A stretch of 64,000 nucleotides of DNA from NCBI GenBank assembly GCA_009617715.1, contig VTFK01000144.1:558001-622000 (forward strand), in the 5' to 3' direction. Below, in pieces: positions 12,092 through 23,619 of this stretch. Under the pieces are notes generated by a model. The model worked only from the letters and a program-made list of their open reading frames with translations, was not told the origin of the DNA and searched no databases. The position numbers were made by a program, and so were the translations under genes. The number at the start of each line of letters is the position of its first letter. Within the stretch, counting starts at the first letter, position 1. The DNA is from Plectrocnemia conspersa. Lineage: Eukaryota > Arthropoda > Insecta > Trichoptera > Polycentropodidae.

Positions 12092-13769
12092 CTTACTTTT
12101 AATCGACGTTTTGCAATGTAAAAGTGAGATGATTGTTTTTTTTATTTGATATATGTCATTCAAAATAGCGACTCAAAACTATGATATTGTGATTTCATCG
12201 TTTTGTTTGTTCGTTGCAGTCTTTTTGATATCAATTTATTTTGGTACTGTTTTATTGTACATGGTTTTCCGATAATTTTATGGTATTTTTGTACTTTAAT
12301 TCTCTTTGAGCTATTTATAATTTTTATTTACCCAAAGTCAATTTAGCTTTTTCTTTCATTATACTATTTATTTAAGTTTGGTTCAAGCTTGGTTTTATTG
12401 TTTGTAGAGTATTTTTGTGACTGAGCATTAAAATTGTTAGATACGTTTTAACTGAGTTATTAAAATTATATTTATATAAATTAAAATATAATTTTACTAG
12501 TAATACACGTTCAATGTAACACATACACTTTTAAAAATATTTTTTAACTATTTAAAAAATATATTTATTTTTTATCTATAAGCAAGCAATTAGTTACTAT
12601 TTTATTAATATTTATATACAAATATATAAAATATATATTTAAATATAAATTATACATTTAGTAAAATAAAGATTTTTTTTGTATGTTCCTTTCATATGAA
12701 TATACATTTTTTAACCCTATTTTACCTAATCATTACAAGTGGAGATCAAAAAATTGGCGGACTAGTCATAAAAACAATTGAGGATTACTGGTTATGAGGA
12801 CCTGTTAAGCTGGTTATGACATGTTATATGTGAAATATATTTCAGAGGAGCGTGAAGATTAATCTTATAACCTTCAATTTAAATATCCCCGTGTGATTGA
12901 TAATGATTATGTAGATTATTTGTTAAAAGTTTGTCTTTTGAAAATTAGAGAAAAATCAATCTATGATGACAAATTAAATTAATATATATTTGTATATAAT
13001 ATATTTTTCCGTTGTGTAATTAAAATACATATAAATAAGCAAATTCATAGTGTTTTTTATGATAGTTACAACACATATGCAAACTGAATATTTACTAAAA
13101 ACTATCTACATTATTTTGTCGATTCTCAAGGGATATGATTTACATTTAAAATAAAGTAAAATTACATTTTTGGGGTTTTATAAAATAAATTTGAGTAATC
13201 CAATCGCGTTGGATAAAAGCACGACTAGCTAGCTAGCTTGATTCGTTTATGTACGTTGTAAATAAATTACTGTTTATATAATATTATAATACATGTAAAT
13301 TAAATTTATTCGGACGATATTATACAAATTGGATTTTCCGTTTGACGTTGGTATTGTACTATACAATGCTACGTTCGTGTTTATGCTATTCGTTTCTTTT
13401 TGGAAAATGAATGTTTTAAAAGTGTTTGGAAGTCGCATTTAAAATAAATTTAATACAGTGGATGGCAAATATCCTCTATGGATTGCATAAATTATTATTA
13501 TGCACAATTTCCCCATTTCATGAATTCCATTTAATTAATTCCATTGGTTCTTAACATTCTCATGGTTTTAATCCAGTAATCGCTGCTAATGTATCATCTT
13601 ATAAAAAATAGGTTTTACAAATTTTAATTCAGTATTTAAATTTAAAATAGTTCATACACTCTAACATATATTTTTCCGATAGTAATGTTTGATATATTTT
13701 TAATGAATAATAGCGGCTCACATCTGATAGAGAAAATTGTTTCAGCTTCTCGTAGAAATCGTTGAAAAT
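12092..13769. other. AT-rich sequence without recognisable features
   Basis: About 1.7 kb of very AT-rich DNA. I find no open frame of credible composition, no inverted ends and no match to the repeat families elsewhere in the window. Confidence 0.5.
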
Positions 13770-13885
13770 ATCATTGTGTTCAGTTCGTTGAAAAGTTGGA
13801 TGGCTTATATAAAGAGAGCACACTCGAGCGCTAACGTCCTGACTGCAATGGGCAATAATAAGGGACGCGATCATGACTCTAGAGC
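13770..13885 (+). repeat. Dispersed repeat family R1, copy 1 (fragment)
   Basis: The end of this stretch (AATAAGGGACGCGATCATGA near 13857) recurs near 20052, 27459 and, more weakly, 17594. The preceding text (GAGCGCTAACGTCCTGACTG) also lines up with those copies. The longest copies have a common head near 16671, 19825 and 27208. Only the tail is present here. Confidence 0.6.
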
Positions 13886-14610
13886 AAGGTTTTTTGTTAC
13901 TACTCGTATCTAATAACGCTGCACTTGCAAATAAAGCATTTTATAATATGATTCCGTTCCATATTTATGTGTATTGTTACATATGAAATCCATCTCATAA
14001 TTTTTTTAATAATTTAAAGGCTTTTTTAAATAATTGCCATATTTCATTTATTTTGTATGATTTAGTATTAATTATTATGATTTTAATAAATTTATTTAGA
14101 ATAAAATCTCATTTCGATTTTTTTATCAATATAATTACGTAATGCTATGTTATATTATATTACATTTTCAACGCTTCTCAACTTTTTAAATTAAATGCTT
14201 GCAATATTTGATTTTGAATCAACTTAAGTTTATTCATTTTATTATGTAACTAAAAAAATAATTATAGTGGATCTAAAGAAAAATAATTTTACCATTAATA
14301 AGAATTAAAATTATTTTTTAATGCTACTGAACATAAACCTTTGTAATTCGGTTTCATTTACTGGGAGAATTGAAATACCATACGGTTAATTTATGTAAAT
14401 ATATGATTTATGTAGTATAATTTTAAATTATTAAGACCCTATACCTTTTTATAATCGCTTTACGATTTCACGGGTCACGTTACATATTTTTTAAAAGTCA
14501 TCGCTATGTTTTCTTTCTTTATATTAATAATATATGTATAGCTAATTTTGTATCATCTATTAATATCTCGAATCTATTCTGAAAATTTTTTTTAAATATA
14601 TCATTTCAAT
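13886..14610. other. AT-rich sequence without recognisable features
   Basis: Homogeneous AT-rich DNA between a short R1 fragment and the foldback element. I see no frame, terminus or motif to support. Confidence 0.5.
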
Positions 14611-15870
14611 AAAATCATATCAGAATATATTTTCACCAGTAAAAATATATTTTTACCACTGAAGATATAAATTATCTGGCAAGTGCTAGTAAAATTATAT
14701 GATTTCAACTTTTCTATATGTAGTAATATATATTTACATACATCATTATTTATTTACATCCGATATATAAATGTTACAGTGAATGTATATTTTTTGGTAA
14801 AATTATATTTTCACTAGTAAATTCTAAATACATTTTCACCAATAGATATATATTTCTACCAGCGAAAATATATTGTATAAACTGATAGGCGCTCTAAAGT
14901 GTCTATGAAACTCAATTTGACAGTTGCGAAACGTCCATTTGCTGTTCAAACCCAAACCTAATCTAATGAAAGTTCTAAAACTAATTCTAGTTTTAGAATT
15001 TTTATTAGTCCAAATCCAAAATACAAACTAAGATAACTCATCTCTCAAGGGAAAATAAACGGAAGAATAAGTACAGACAGACATCGCATCTCACATCTTG
15101 CTCCATAGTTTGTCTGCATTTCGATATTACACTATGTTTTAAAAATATGATGGCTATCCTTACCGATATTACTATGGACTTTTTATATAAAAGGGCTGAT
15201 CAAAGTATATTCAAACCGAATTTTTGGTCAATAGGAAAGTAAAAAACAATTATCACTTCTCAGAAGGCAAAATTCGTCAAAAGCAATAAAATTAGTCGCG
15301 CCGTCGCAGTGGGAACGCTCGGTGACGAGCGTTCCCACTGCGACGGAGACGACACGATTTTATTGCTTTTGACGTGGATTTTTGACTTCTGAGAAGGGAT
15401 AATTGTTTTTTGCGCTCTCCTATTGGGCAAAATTTTGTTTAGATGTATTTTATTCGACTTTTACTGGTAAAATTGTTATAAAAGTCTTAATATAAACGCT
15501 TGATAATCGAGCGTTTTCACCGCAATGGCACGATTTTATTGCGGAAATTAACTATTGTATATGGCAACTCTGAGCAGTAAAGAAAACACGACTAATTATC
15601 AAAAAATTATTATGCGTAGATATTTTTAATAAATTTTACTGCCAAATTAAAATCAGAAAATATGTAGCAATGGTGGCTATTTTTTATATTTATTTGTAGC
15701 ATAAAAATGGCCAACTCGTACTTATTATTATTTATTCAAGAAATCATATTACGATGTTAAAAATATATAAAATGCCATTTTTGTCATGAGTCCCAGAATC
15801 ATTGTTTTCCAAGGACCCTGGTTCGCTTTCGGCGGTCCTAATGATAGCCAACCTTCACGAGCAGATACAA
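14611..15870 (+). mobile_element. Foldback-type element family F, copy A
   Basis: This copy matches 62690-63640 in the same order and orientation, and a fragment at 34110-34450 in reverse. From left to right it holds: a block of short palindromic phrases built on TTTTYACYAGTRAAAATATAT; a spacer with GACAGTTGCGAAACGTCCAT; a TTCTAGTTTTAGAA hairpin; a 170-bp inverted repeat (15241-15410); a second half-hairpin near 15500-15545; and a tail to about 15860. No transposase frame is visible, so it looks non-autonomous. Element ends and target duplication could not be fixed by eye. Confidence 0.65.
15241..15410. repeat. 170-bp imperfect palindrome (hairpin) in element F copy A
   Basis: The two halves are near reverse complements. 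The innermost 21-bp arms, 15301-15321 and 15326-15346, are perfect and GC-rich (CCGTCGCAGTGGGAACGCTC start), separated by GTGA. Outside these the arms continue through CAAAAGCAATAAAAT / ATTTTATTGCTTTTG and TCACTTCTCAGAAG / CTTCTGAGAAGGGA to the AACAATT / AATTGTT ends. A transcript through it would fold into a long stem. Confidence 0.9.
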
Positions 15871-16121
15871 CAAATATTTACATATTTACAGTAAAAAACT
15901 TTGTAAAATAAATTCATGACAATGTAATTCTACAGAATTAAATTTTAATTATGAATTCCGGTAAACGTTTTTTTTATTTCCTGGAAAATTGTATTTTTTA
16001 TATAAACCCTTTTTCTGGGGTCGGCTTCAATTAATAAATTTCATGAAAATAAATCATCTCAAAATCAACAGAATAATATAATTCAATCAATTTAAATGGT
16101 GGGGTTGTGCGACATAATAAT

Positions 16122-16471
16122 TTAAACGTCCGTTTTTATCTTTCCCGCGCGCTTAATTAAATGATAAACAATTTGCGCGACACGCGCACGCACCGTGCGC
16201 CGTCTATCCCATTCGAATGTGTGCAGGGGGCGCGCGGTACCGGTCGTGTGTCGCGCACGCTCTTCTCCGGACTCGACAAAGTTCGGCTCAGTTCGGCCAA
16301 GCTCGGCGAGCTTTTGGCGAGCGCAGGTCGCGCGCCGCTCTCGACCTAGCTCGGCAATACTCGGCAAAGTTCGGGCGCGCCCCGCAGCGTGCTGCCGGCC
16401 GGCACTACGAAAGCCGCGTCGATATGGACGCCCACGCTTTCGATATGTTATATAATTTATTTTATATTTAA
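16122..16471. other. GC-rich island with repeated TTCGGC/CTCGGC phrases
   Basis: A sharply bounded island of high GC in AT-rich surroundings. Between 16285 and 16372 the phrase (A)AGYTCGGC or ACTCGGC recurs about seven times in both spacing classes, for example AAGTTCGGCTCAGTTCGGCC, then AAGCTCGGCGAGC, then TAGCTCGGCAATACTCGGC. Four overlapping frames of 60-86 codons are open on both strands. This reflects scarce stops in GC-rich DNA and is not evidence for a protein. It could be a CpG-type promoter island, a minisatellite or transposon subterminal repeats. Confidence 0.5.
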
Positions 16472-16667
16472 TTATATTATTTTTATTTGTTAAGCATTAA
16501 AATTAAATTTATATATAATATGTAGTGTGCCGGTTCATTATTGAAAAACTATCGTTAAATTTACTGACCTTTTTTTGCGTGTCAAGAGACGAACATATGC
16601 TTGATATTTAATTGTTAATAAATTATAAGTCTCCCTTAATAAAAATATTTCATACTTTTTTTTTTAT

Positions 16668-17640
16668 AAATTTGACTATCATGACAGGTTTGCCCAATGC
16701 GTCATAATGGCTAAAATACTGTGGGGGATTCTAAACTAATTGCACAATTAATTTAGAGCTACGCTTAGAAGCTACGCTTTTATCTGCTACGCTTAGAAGC
16801 TCATACCTGAAAAATAGAAGCTATGTTGTTTAGCTAAATAAACATTCACCGCGTAAAATTCCACCTGGAGTACTTCAGGAGAGTCTGCTCGGTCCGCTTT
16901 TTTTTCTTGTATACGAATGATATCAGAAAAATAAAAAATATGCGTAAAATCATGCTGGCGATACAGTTATTTTGAAAAGTGCATGCGATCTTAAATCAAT
17001 CGTTAATAAATCAGAAAAAGTCTTAAATATTTTACCACATATTTACCACAACCTCTCTAAAACGAATAGAGCGTAACGTAAAATAAAAAACAGGAGTTAA
17101 ATACCTGGCACTATAATTCAAGCTTAAATTAAATAAATATATTTTGGATCTTAAGGGCTTGTTGCCACTGCGGCCCTTAGACCGATATTTATTAGAAAAA
17201 GCGCGCTAATTATAAAAAATAATTAGACCCATTTTAACATATGCTTGCCCGGTGTGGGGTAACGCCAGTAATACTATTTTTTTCTAAATTGAAAGTTATA
17301 TAAGTGGTTACTCATAAGTTCTTTTAAAATTAATAGTTAATAGCTTTTCCGGCTTTTATTTTGGCTGCAAAATCACATCCGCTTAACCTCAAAACCTTAT
17401 GTGATTTAACACCGAAAATATAAATATGAATTACACTATTAAATATGTAAATATTATTAATATTCCACATATTTTTTCCTGCTCCTCATAGCTATCATCA
17501 AACAGTGTTTTGTTTGGCAAGCTTATTGAGGAGATGGATGGCTCGTGCAAGAGAAGCGTTGCCAAATTCTGACGTTCTAGCCGTCATAGGCAAGAAAAAG
17601 GGATGCAATCTTAAGCTTGCAACTGATTGCTTGCAACTTA
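16668..17640 (+). repeat. Dispersed repeat family R1, copy 2, interrupted by a LINE relic
   Basis: The head of R1 (GACTATCATGACAGGTTTGC near 16674) and its later part (TTGGCAAGCTTATTGAGGAG near 17514, then GGCTCGTGCAAGAGAAGCGT) are about 800 bp apart here, against about 150 bp in the copies at 19822 and 27205. The extra DNA contains a jockey-like reverse-transcriptase relic, so a LINE probably inserted into the repeat. Confidence 0.55.
16859..17280 (+). pseudogene. Jockey-clade-like reverse transcriptase relic
   Basis: Read with several frameshifts, the plus strand carries LINE reverse-transcriptase landmarks in order. PPGVLQESLLGPLFFLYTND near 16860 corresponds to the family's G-VPQGSVLGPLLF-YINDI motif. 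A degraded KIMLA…DT site follows near 16950, then VKYLGTIIQ near 17095, LRPIFIRKSAL near 17180, and TYACPVWGNAS near 17235-17270, matching the usual RP-LTYA-PVWG motif. In jockey-type LINEs this protein copies the element's RNA at a nicked target. Stops and frameshifts throughout show it is dead. The 5' half, endonuclease and 3' tail are missing. Confidence 0.65.
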
Positions 17641-19260
17641 ATCGAGTACACGCTACAAAAATAATACGTAGATATATCTAACAACTATAGTTCGGTTATC
17701 TAGGATTAAATTAAAGCAACAATGTATGTAACAAATAACTATATAATAAAAAAAAAGTGTGGCTGTCACAGCTTAAAGCATTGTGAAAATCATCTATAGT
17801 TGCCACATTAAAATCAAAATAAATAATATCAGTATATTTTTAATTTCATAATTTTTAAAATATTTTATAAATATATATTTACAATATAATTGCAATGTAA
17901 GAACATATATTGCAATGCAAACACACCCGTTTGATGAGAGTATCGGTAAAACAGTGAAATATATGAAAGACTAATGAAATGCTTTTGCCAGTTGCCTCAC
18001 AACAAATAGGAATCAATCGTAAATGGAAGCAATTTTAACGGACAGTTAACCTAACGGTGAGAGTGAAATAATTTGTGTAATATAACATATCTTTATTTAA
18101 TATATGTATAATAATTTACAAATTATTTAATTTCTCAAGTTAAGGGTAAACCAAAAAAAATAGTTAAGTATTACATTATAATATAAAATCAGCATTTAAA
18201 TAAATAATAAACCAGATAATTGAAAGCTATTTATATAAATCGAAAAATGTCAATATAATCTGTTTATTGTTAAAAATATCGCTTAATTTGAAAATATTTG
18301 GTTAGGTATACCGATTATGACCACTCTCAAGTCACGAGTCATTATTGATTTAGCAATAGCAATACTTGTTTTTCTATATATGATTAAACAGTTAATATCA
18401 TATAGCGGCGTTGAACGTAGCTATATATATTTTATTCGCAATTTTTTATATAAGATATGTATAAGTTATATTTTTTTTATTTAATATAAAACATAGTCAT
18501 ATTTCTTTTTGAGAAAATAAATATTTTGGATAGGTTACATTATTTTTATACTATTACTAGCACTCTTTACTGATTTTTCAAATGTAATTATATTAATGTT
18601 TTTTTAAGTGTAAGAAGTATTAAGTAATTATAATTGCAAGGCTTAGTACACGATTGAGACTATTTCCGTAAGCAAGTGTTTAATTAAGTCAGATATATTT
18701 ATAAACATACATGTATCTAATTTTGTATATTTTCAGAAAGATTAAAATAGATTCATGTAATACATCTCGACTAAAAAGCAATGGGATAATTGTATAGACC
18801 GTTTTTTATTTAAAGGCGAGAAATGATTATATTTTTACTGTGAGCTTTATATTCATTTTAATAAAATATTGACAGACACTTTAAAAGTGTTTTAAATTTT
18901 AAATTTTCAATCCAATTTTAAATTTTTTAAATTGCCATTGTTTTTTTGAAAACATTTTCTATAATTAAATACAGACTCACAAAACATAAACATATGTATC
19001 AATATCATCTGAGAAGAAACTATATGTTAGATGATGCTACTGTAAAGTTATTTTAGAATTATATTACATTTAACACTCCAAAACCACTACATAATTTGTG
19101 ATTCATAAAATTTTGATTTTATCTTGATATGCTTACAATTAAAGACATGTACCCAATAAGTCATCCTATTCTATTCACACTGTATCGACTAATGTTCACC
19201 TGTCGACATATACTTATAAATATTGAAAAAAAAATGTAGAAGGGATACAGCGGATTCATT
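17641..19260. other. AT-rich sequence without recognisable features
   Basis: About 1.6 kb of AT-rich DNA. No frame of credible composition, no inverted ends and no copy of the families found elsewhere in the window. Confidence 0.5.
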
Positions 19261-19279
19261 TGACTTGTAGAATGTGAAA

Positions 19280-19588
19280 ATGTCATATTTTTGTGCGGCG
19301 TATCTTCTTTTTGTTATTATCGGTGTTTTGTTATTATTGGCGTTAAGTTTTTTAAAAGGCGCGTTATTCCCGCGTTTATTTACCGGCGGCGTCGTCCTAA
19401 AAAAACAAATCGATGTTTTTACACGGAGATATCAAAACAAAATATATATGTACGCAACTGTGCTGCCATATCGACGTGTACTGCAGCATCAGCTCGCGTC
19501 AGCTCCGCAAGAGTACGGATCCAGCTTCTGTTGGAAACTGGAGCCAGGGCTACCACGCGAGCGCGCGTCTAATATAATTAATTATTGA
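19280..19588 (+). CDS. Doubtful 102-codon frame with hydrophobic N-terminus
   Basis: An ATG at 19280 opens a frame to TGA at 19586-19588. The first 30 residues (MSYFCAAYLLFVIIGVLLLL and on) could form a membrane segment or signal anchor. A basic stretch with FTRRYQNK and a GC-rich tail follow. I recognise no family. A second frame of similar length is open over the same stretch (19291-19572), which suggests that the GC-richer composition from 19340 onward, not selection, keeps frames open. It lies about 1.5 kb upstream of the putative promoter of the signal-peptide gene. It could be an upstream exon or regulatory island, but chance is the likeliest explanation. Confidence 0.15.
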   Translation: MSYFCAAYLLFVIIGVLLLLALSFLKGALFPRLFTGGVVLKKQIDVFTRRYQNKIYMYATVLPYRRVLQHQLASAPQEYGSSFCWKLEPGLPRERASNIINY

Positions 19589-19821
19589 CTAGCTAGGAAG
19601 TTGAGCTTCGTTAACATTTTTACTGCATAATTATGTTTAAAGCAATTTCATGTTGCATTTAACTTTATTAATATAATAAACACGGAGATACGTGTGTTAG
19701 CTGCAAGTGATAAAATATTTATTCCCTAATGTACCATGATGGCTTTAACCCCTTTCTGGTCATATCCGAGTTAACTCAGAAATTCTATAAAATGTATATA
19801 ATTTTATTTTATATTACGAAC

Positions 19822-20080
19822 CTGACCATCATAATTTAACAGGTTTTTACAATGCGTCAAAATAGTCATTATACAATAAAAATTATATCATAACATATAT
19901 AAAAAACAATTATGTTGAACACTTGAAATATATGAGAAGAATCCCATATATTTTATTCTATTCCCTGAAACTTATTTGGCGAGCTCGTTGAGCAGCCGAA
20001 TGACTTGTGTTAGAGAAGCGTTCTGTAACGTTTTTTGCCGCAGCGAACAAGAATAAGGGACGCGATCGTGACTTAAATTA
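19822..20080 (+). repeat. Dispersed repeat family R1, copy 3
   Basis: Contains the head (CGAACCTGACCATCATAATT) and, about 150 bp on, the conserved block TTGGCGAGCTCGTTGAGCAG … AGAGAAGCGTTCTG … AATAAGGGACGCGATCGTGA. It aligns with 27205-27490 over its whole length. The conserved block in copies 2 and 4 can be read as the same peptide, but here it carries stops. Confidence 0.65.
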
Positions 20081-21114
20081 GGTGAGTATTGACGGACTAT
20101 GATTAGGTTCAGAACTAAATTAATGTGTGAAAATGAGTTTTTATGGCATAAATATTGATTTATTCACAATATGGGAAATGGGAGGAGATAAATGATACTA
20201 TCTTTGACTTTTTTTACTTAAATGTTTTACTATTTGTTTTGTTATGGGTTGCATAAATCTAAGAGCAATAAAATAGTTTCAGTGCCTTACTTCAGAAACG
20301 GTTTTAAGAGTTTGTATTTTAATTTAGATTTAAAAACGCGCATACTCTCACGGTATTTATGTCGCTTTGTTTTTTACATAATTGCTTTTGATAAAGAGCG
20401 ACATTCTTAATGTTATTTTGGTGACGGGAATTGACGGGTGGCACAGATTGAGCCACAGTATAATAATATTTATAGTTACATGCATATTACAAGTGAACGG
20501 GGCGCGGATCAGCACCGGCTTGCGAGCTCATCAGAGTCACCAAAAAAACGCTAGTGCTACCAGAGTGTCTTAATAAACCTAAATAAATACATATATAAAT
20601 AGGCTCCCTACATTATATTGTCTACTATTTTAAAACATACCGGTTAAATGTAGGTCTTTTTTGCGGTCGTCACTACTTGTTTTCCTGCGGGATTGTGTCA
20701 CATTATATACACCGTTGTGTCAGTATGCCATATCCCCACCACATACGTTGAAAATAATCGTTAGGCCGTATTTTCCGACGACTACCAGATCCGCGGGCAC
20801 CGTTCGCGGTGTGACGCGCGTGTACCGTGTCTCTCAATATGCACGCGTCGCTGCAAATATATTTAAAAAATATAAAGTTTAAATTTTATATCACTTTTTT
20901 AACGGATCGAGTTAATTTAAACGCGGCAATTTAGGTAAGGCACTACAAATAAATAAATAGCTTACATGTAAATATTATTATTAATGATCATTATGCTATG
21001 TTTTTTTTATTAGTTTATGTGTCTGATCCCAAATTAAATAAAAAATATGAATTACGAAATAAAGTATTATTATCATATATAAATTACCCTGTATATATAT
21101 TATATATACGGTCC
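20081..21114. other. Upstream region of the signal-peptide gene; no feature proven
   Basis: Mixed composition with GC-richer patches near 20440-20560 and 20765-20850 (CGCGGGCACCGTTCGCGGTG). These may be upstream promoter or enhancer sequence for the exon at 21115-21417. Several short frames are open but show no family features. Confidence 0.3.
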
Positions 21115-21417
21115 GATTTGTCGCAGCCCTCGTCCGGGCGATCTTTCTGTCTCTCTCTCTTGCGCAAGATACCCCGTCATCCGAGAGAGACGCAGAGGGA
21201 TCGGCTCGCGCTGGGACCTCCTGCGAGCGGAGCCTCCTCAGTGTTGGTCCAGCCGCCGCGGCGCGACGAACTCGCGGTCGCTCTATATCTGTACCGCTAC
21301 GATACTCCCCGTCACTCGTCACTCGGTTCGGTCGACAGTGATCGGTCAGTGGTGTGACAGCTATACCTAGCTAAATCGGCGAAAATAATAATCCGGAATC
21401 AGAGTCGCTCGATCGAC
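21115..21417 (+). promoter_or_regulatory. Putative promoter and 5' UTR exon 1 of the signal-peptide gene
   Basis: A sharply GC-rich block in AT-rich DNA ends in a strong splice donor, GATCGAC|GTAAGT, with GT at 21418. It contains two arthropod initiator-like TCAGTG sequences (near 21238 and 21345), a CT-rich run (TCTGTCTCTCTCTC near 21146) and no well-placed TATA box, as is common for insect developmental genes. No long reading frame is needed: a plus-strand frame is open across it only because stops are rare. I infer that transcription starts within this block and that its 3' end is a non-coding first exon spliced to the exon holding the ATG at 23620. Transcript data would be needed to place the start and confirm the joint. 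Confidence 0.5.
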
Positions 21418-23289
21418 GTAAGTGACTCGAGGGAGGGAAAAGCCGGCCGGAGATTGTTTACATCTGTGATTGTGAAAATTTGTGATTTCGGGGATGGAAT
21501 AGTGATCTCTCCATTTATGCGTGTGTGCGAAACAAGTGATAACGTGTGACCTAATGCAGAATTGAACACTTAAAGATCTTACTTACTTTTTATTTATTAT
21601 ATCGACTCTAACCCAGGCATTACGTAGTTGTATCGGAGATAACAACAGTAGAGAAAAACGCGTGTGATTATCGAGAATGGACCATTTAAGATCTTTTCTT
21701 ATTTCCACTTATTTTTAAATGTTTTTATTAGCTCTCGCATGCGTAGTATACTAGAAAAATAACAATCAAATTATTTAAAACAGTTAACCGTTAAAACATA
21801 TATAAACAAATACTAACGGATAATTTAAAAAAAACGAGCAAATATTAAAATAGTATTTATTATATTAACACAGTGACAAATAGGGCACTTAAAGATTTTT
21901 GCAATTTAATTTGTTAAAGAGATATTAGATTAGTGAAATAATTGACTCAATTCATTACTTGCTTTATATATTTTCATAGAAGCAATGTTATTACATTTAT
22001 TTATTTTGCTTGTGCTTCTTTGACATATTTAATAGATACTTCAGATAAAGCAAATATTTGAATTGTATCTATTATAGAGACTGACAAATACGTACAATTT
22101 CTCATATTTTTTTATTTATATAAAGACGTATAGATAGATTGGATTATTAATGAAAATGGCATAAACAATTATCTTATATTCATATTTTCATAGCAACAGA
22201 TAATCAATAAAAGTTTTATTTACTCGAATAAAAACAAATAACAGTTGAATATAAATATTTGAATAATATAACCGTTATTATTAATATTAAGCTAACGATC
22301 TTTTCTAAATTAAGAATTTTTACTTTGCTTAAACTTATGCATAGAATTATTGAATTTACGAATTTAATTTTCACATTTAATATATTTATAATTGAGATGT
22401 ACTTACAAATAAAAAATATTATAAATTATTTTTTTAATACAAATATAGTTATTAAACTGTGCTAAAATAAATAAAAAATAATAAATATATATTTAATAAT
22501 TATTAATAAATACAAATTAGAAAAGCTTTTCTTTTAAACTAAAACAGTCCGTGGTTTGCATTAATTAATACTGTAAAATAATGTTTTATTCTTATTTTAA
22601 CACAAAAGATATTGAGTTGTCAATTCTGCACCAATAAACACTGAAATCACATTATTTTAGTTACAGTTAGATACACTATTACACCTGTAGTTTTTCTTGT
22701 GAAGTATAACAGTATGTCAACTGTATAAATGGAGAGATTCTATTTTAAATAAATTATTGTAAAAGTGTTGTGCAAAAGAAAAATAAAACTATTTAATAAT
22801 AATTAAATTTATAGGATTTATACCCAACCAATTTATTACGAAATTAATTTATTACTCTTTAAAGTACATACAATGTACAAAAGCGAGCTTTTCATTCGTT
22901 AATCGTTAATTTTATAATACAAAACGAGGGCCGGATTAGTGCCGTTCAAAAAAATCGCTTTATTAAATGCTATTTGAAAATTATTATTCCAAAGGTCAAA
23001 CGAGAATCGGAGCTTTTCTTTTCGAGCTTTTCAAGCTTTGATATTCTTCTCTCGCAGTAATATAATTCAACAATATTTTATATATATTTATGCGATAAAA
23101 TATTAAATAACGTTACGCTCGGGCAGATAAAATGTAATTTTATTTTTGTGTAACATAATCGCATTCCGATAAAACCAGTAAAGTCCAAGGGGCGTAACAT
23201 ATAAAAATGGATATCGATTACACGAGATACACACATATATACGTTTACAATATATATATATTCACATACATGTTTCGTTTAAATTGCAG
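21418..23289 (+). other. Putative 5' UTR intron
   Basis: It runs from the GTAAGT donor at 21418 to a candidate acceptor AAATTGCAG ending at 23289. Other possible acceptors are TTCTACTTCAG ending at 23517 and TGACCTTAG near 23391. The interior is very AT-rich with no credible coding frame. The 68-codon frame at 22259-22465 is Ile/Asn/Phe-rich and composition-driven. Confidence 0.4.
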
Positions 23290-23619
23290 GTAGTATTACT
23301 AATGGGATTAATTCGCATTTTTTTCACGATCCAATTGGAAAACGAATTTAATCTCGACTGTTTTTAAAACTGTGTGTCACTGTGACCTTAGTTAAGATTG
23401 TTTAAATAATAATATTCGTTTTGGTTGTAATAATCAAATATAGTGTTTAAATAATTGTTGTTTTAAAACTCGCGTTTGACGAAGTTTATGTCACATGTGA
23501 TCGATGTTCTACTTCAGTGATGTTGTTTGAAATGTTATAAAAATTGTGAGTGTTTATGACAGTGTTACAAGACGCTTATGGATTCTGCTTGAAGCCATAC
23601 TCTGGCTACTTCCTTCGCC
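23290..23619 (+). promoter_or_regulatory. Putative 5' UTR part of exon 2, with upstream ORFs
   Basis: Directly precedes the signal-peptide ATG. Its left boundary is uncertain (candidate acceptors at 23289, about 23391 and 23517). Even with the shortest choice the leader contains several upstream ATGs. One at 23520 opens six codons (TAA at 23538-23540). One at 23556 opens 25 codons that run past the main start, ending with TAG at 23631-23633. One at 23578 opens four codons, ending with TGA at 23590-23592. Such uORFs usually dampen translation of the main frame. Confidence 0.45.

Noticed and set aside
16122..16471. Four overlapping frames (62-86 codons) on both strands as possible proteins
   Set aside because: Mutual overlap in a GC-rich repeat island is explained by lack of stops. 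No domain, start context or splice support.
20996..21357. 108- and 119-codon frames on opposite strands over the putative promoter
   Set aside because: They overlap each other almost completely and coincide with GC-rich 5' UTR sequence. The Arg/Ser-rich products match nothing.
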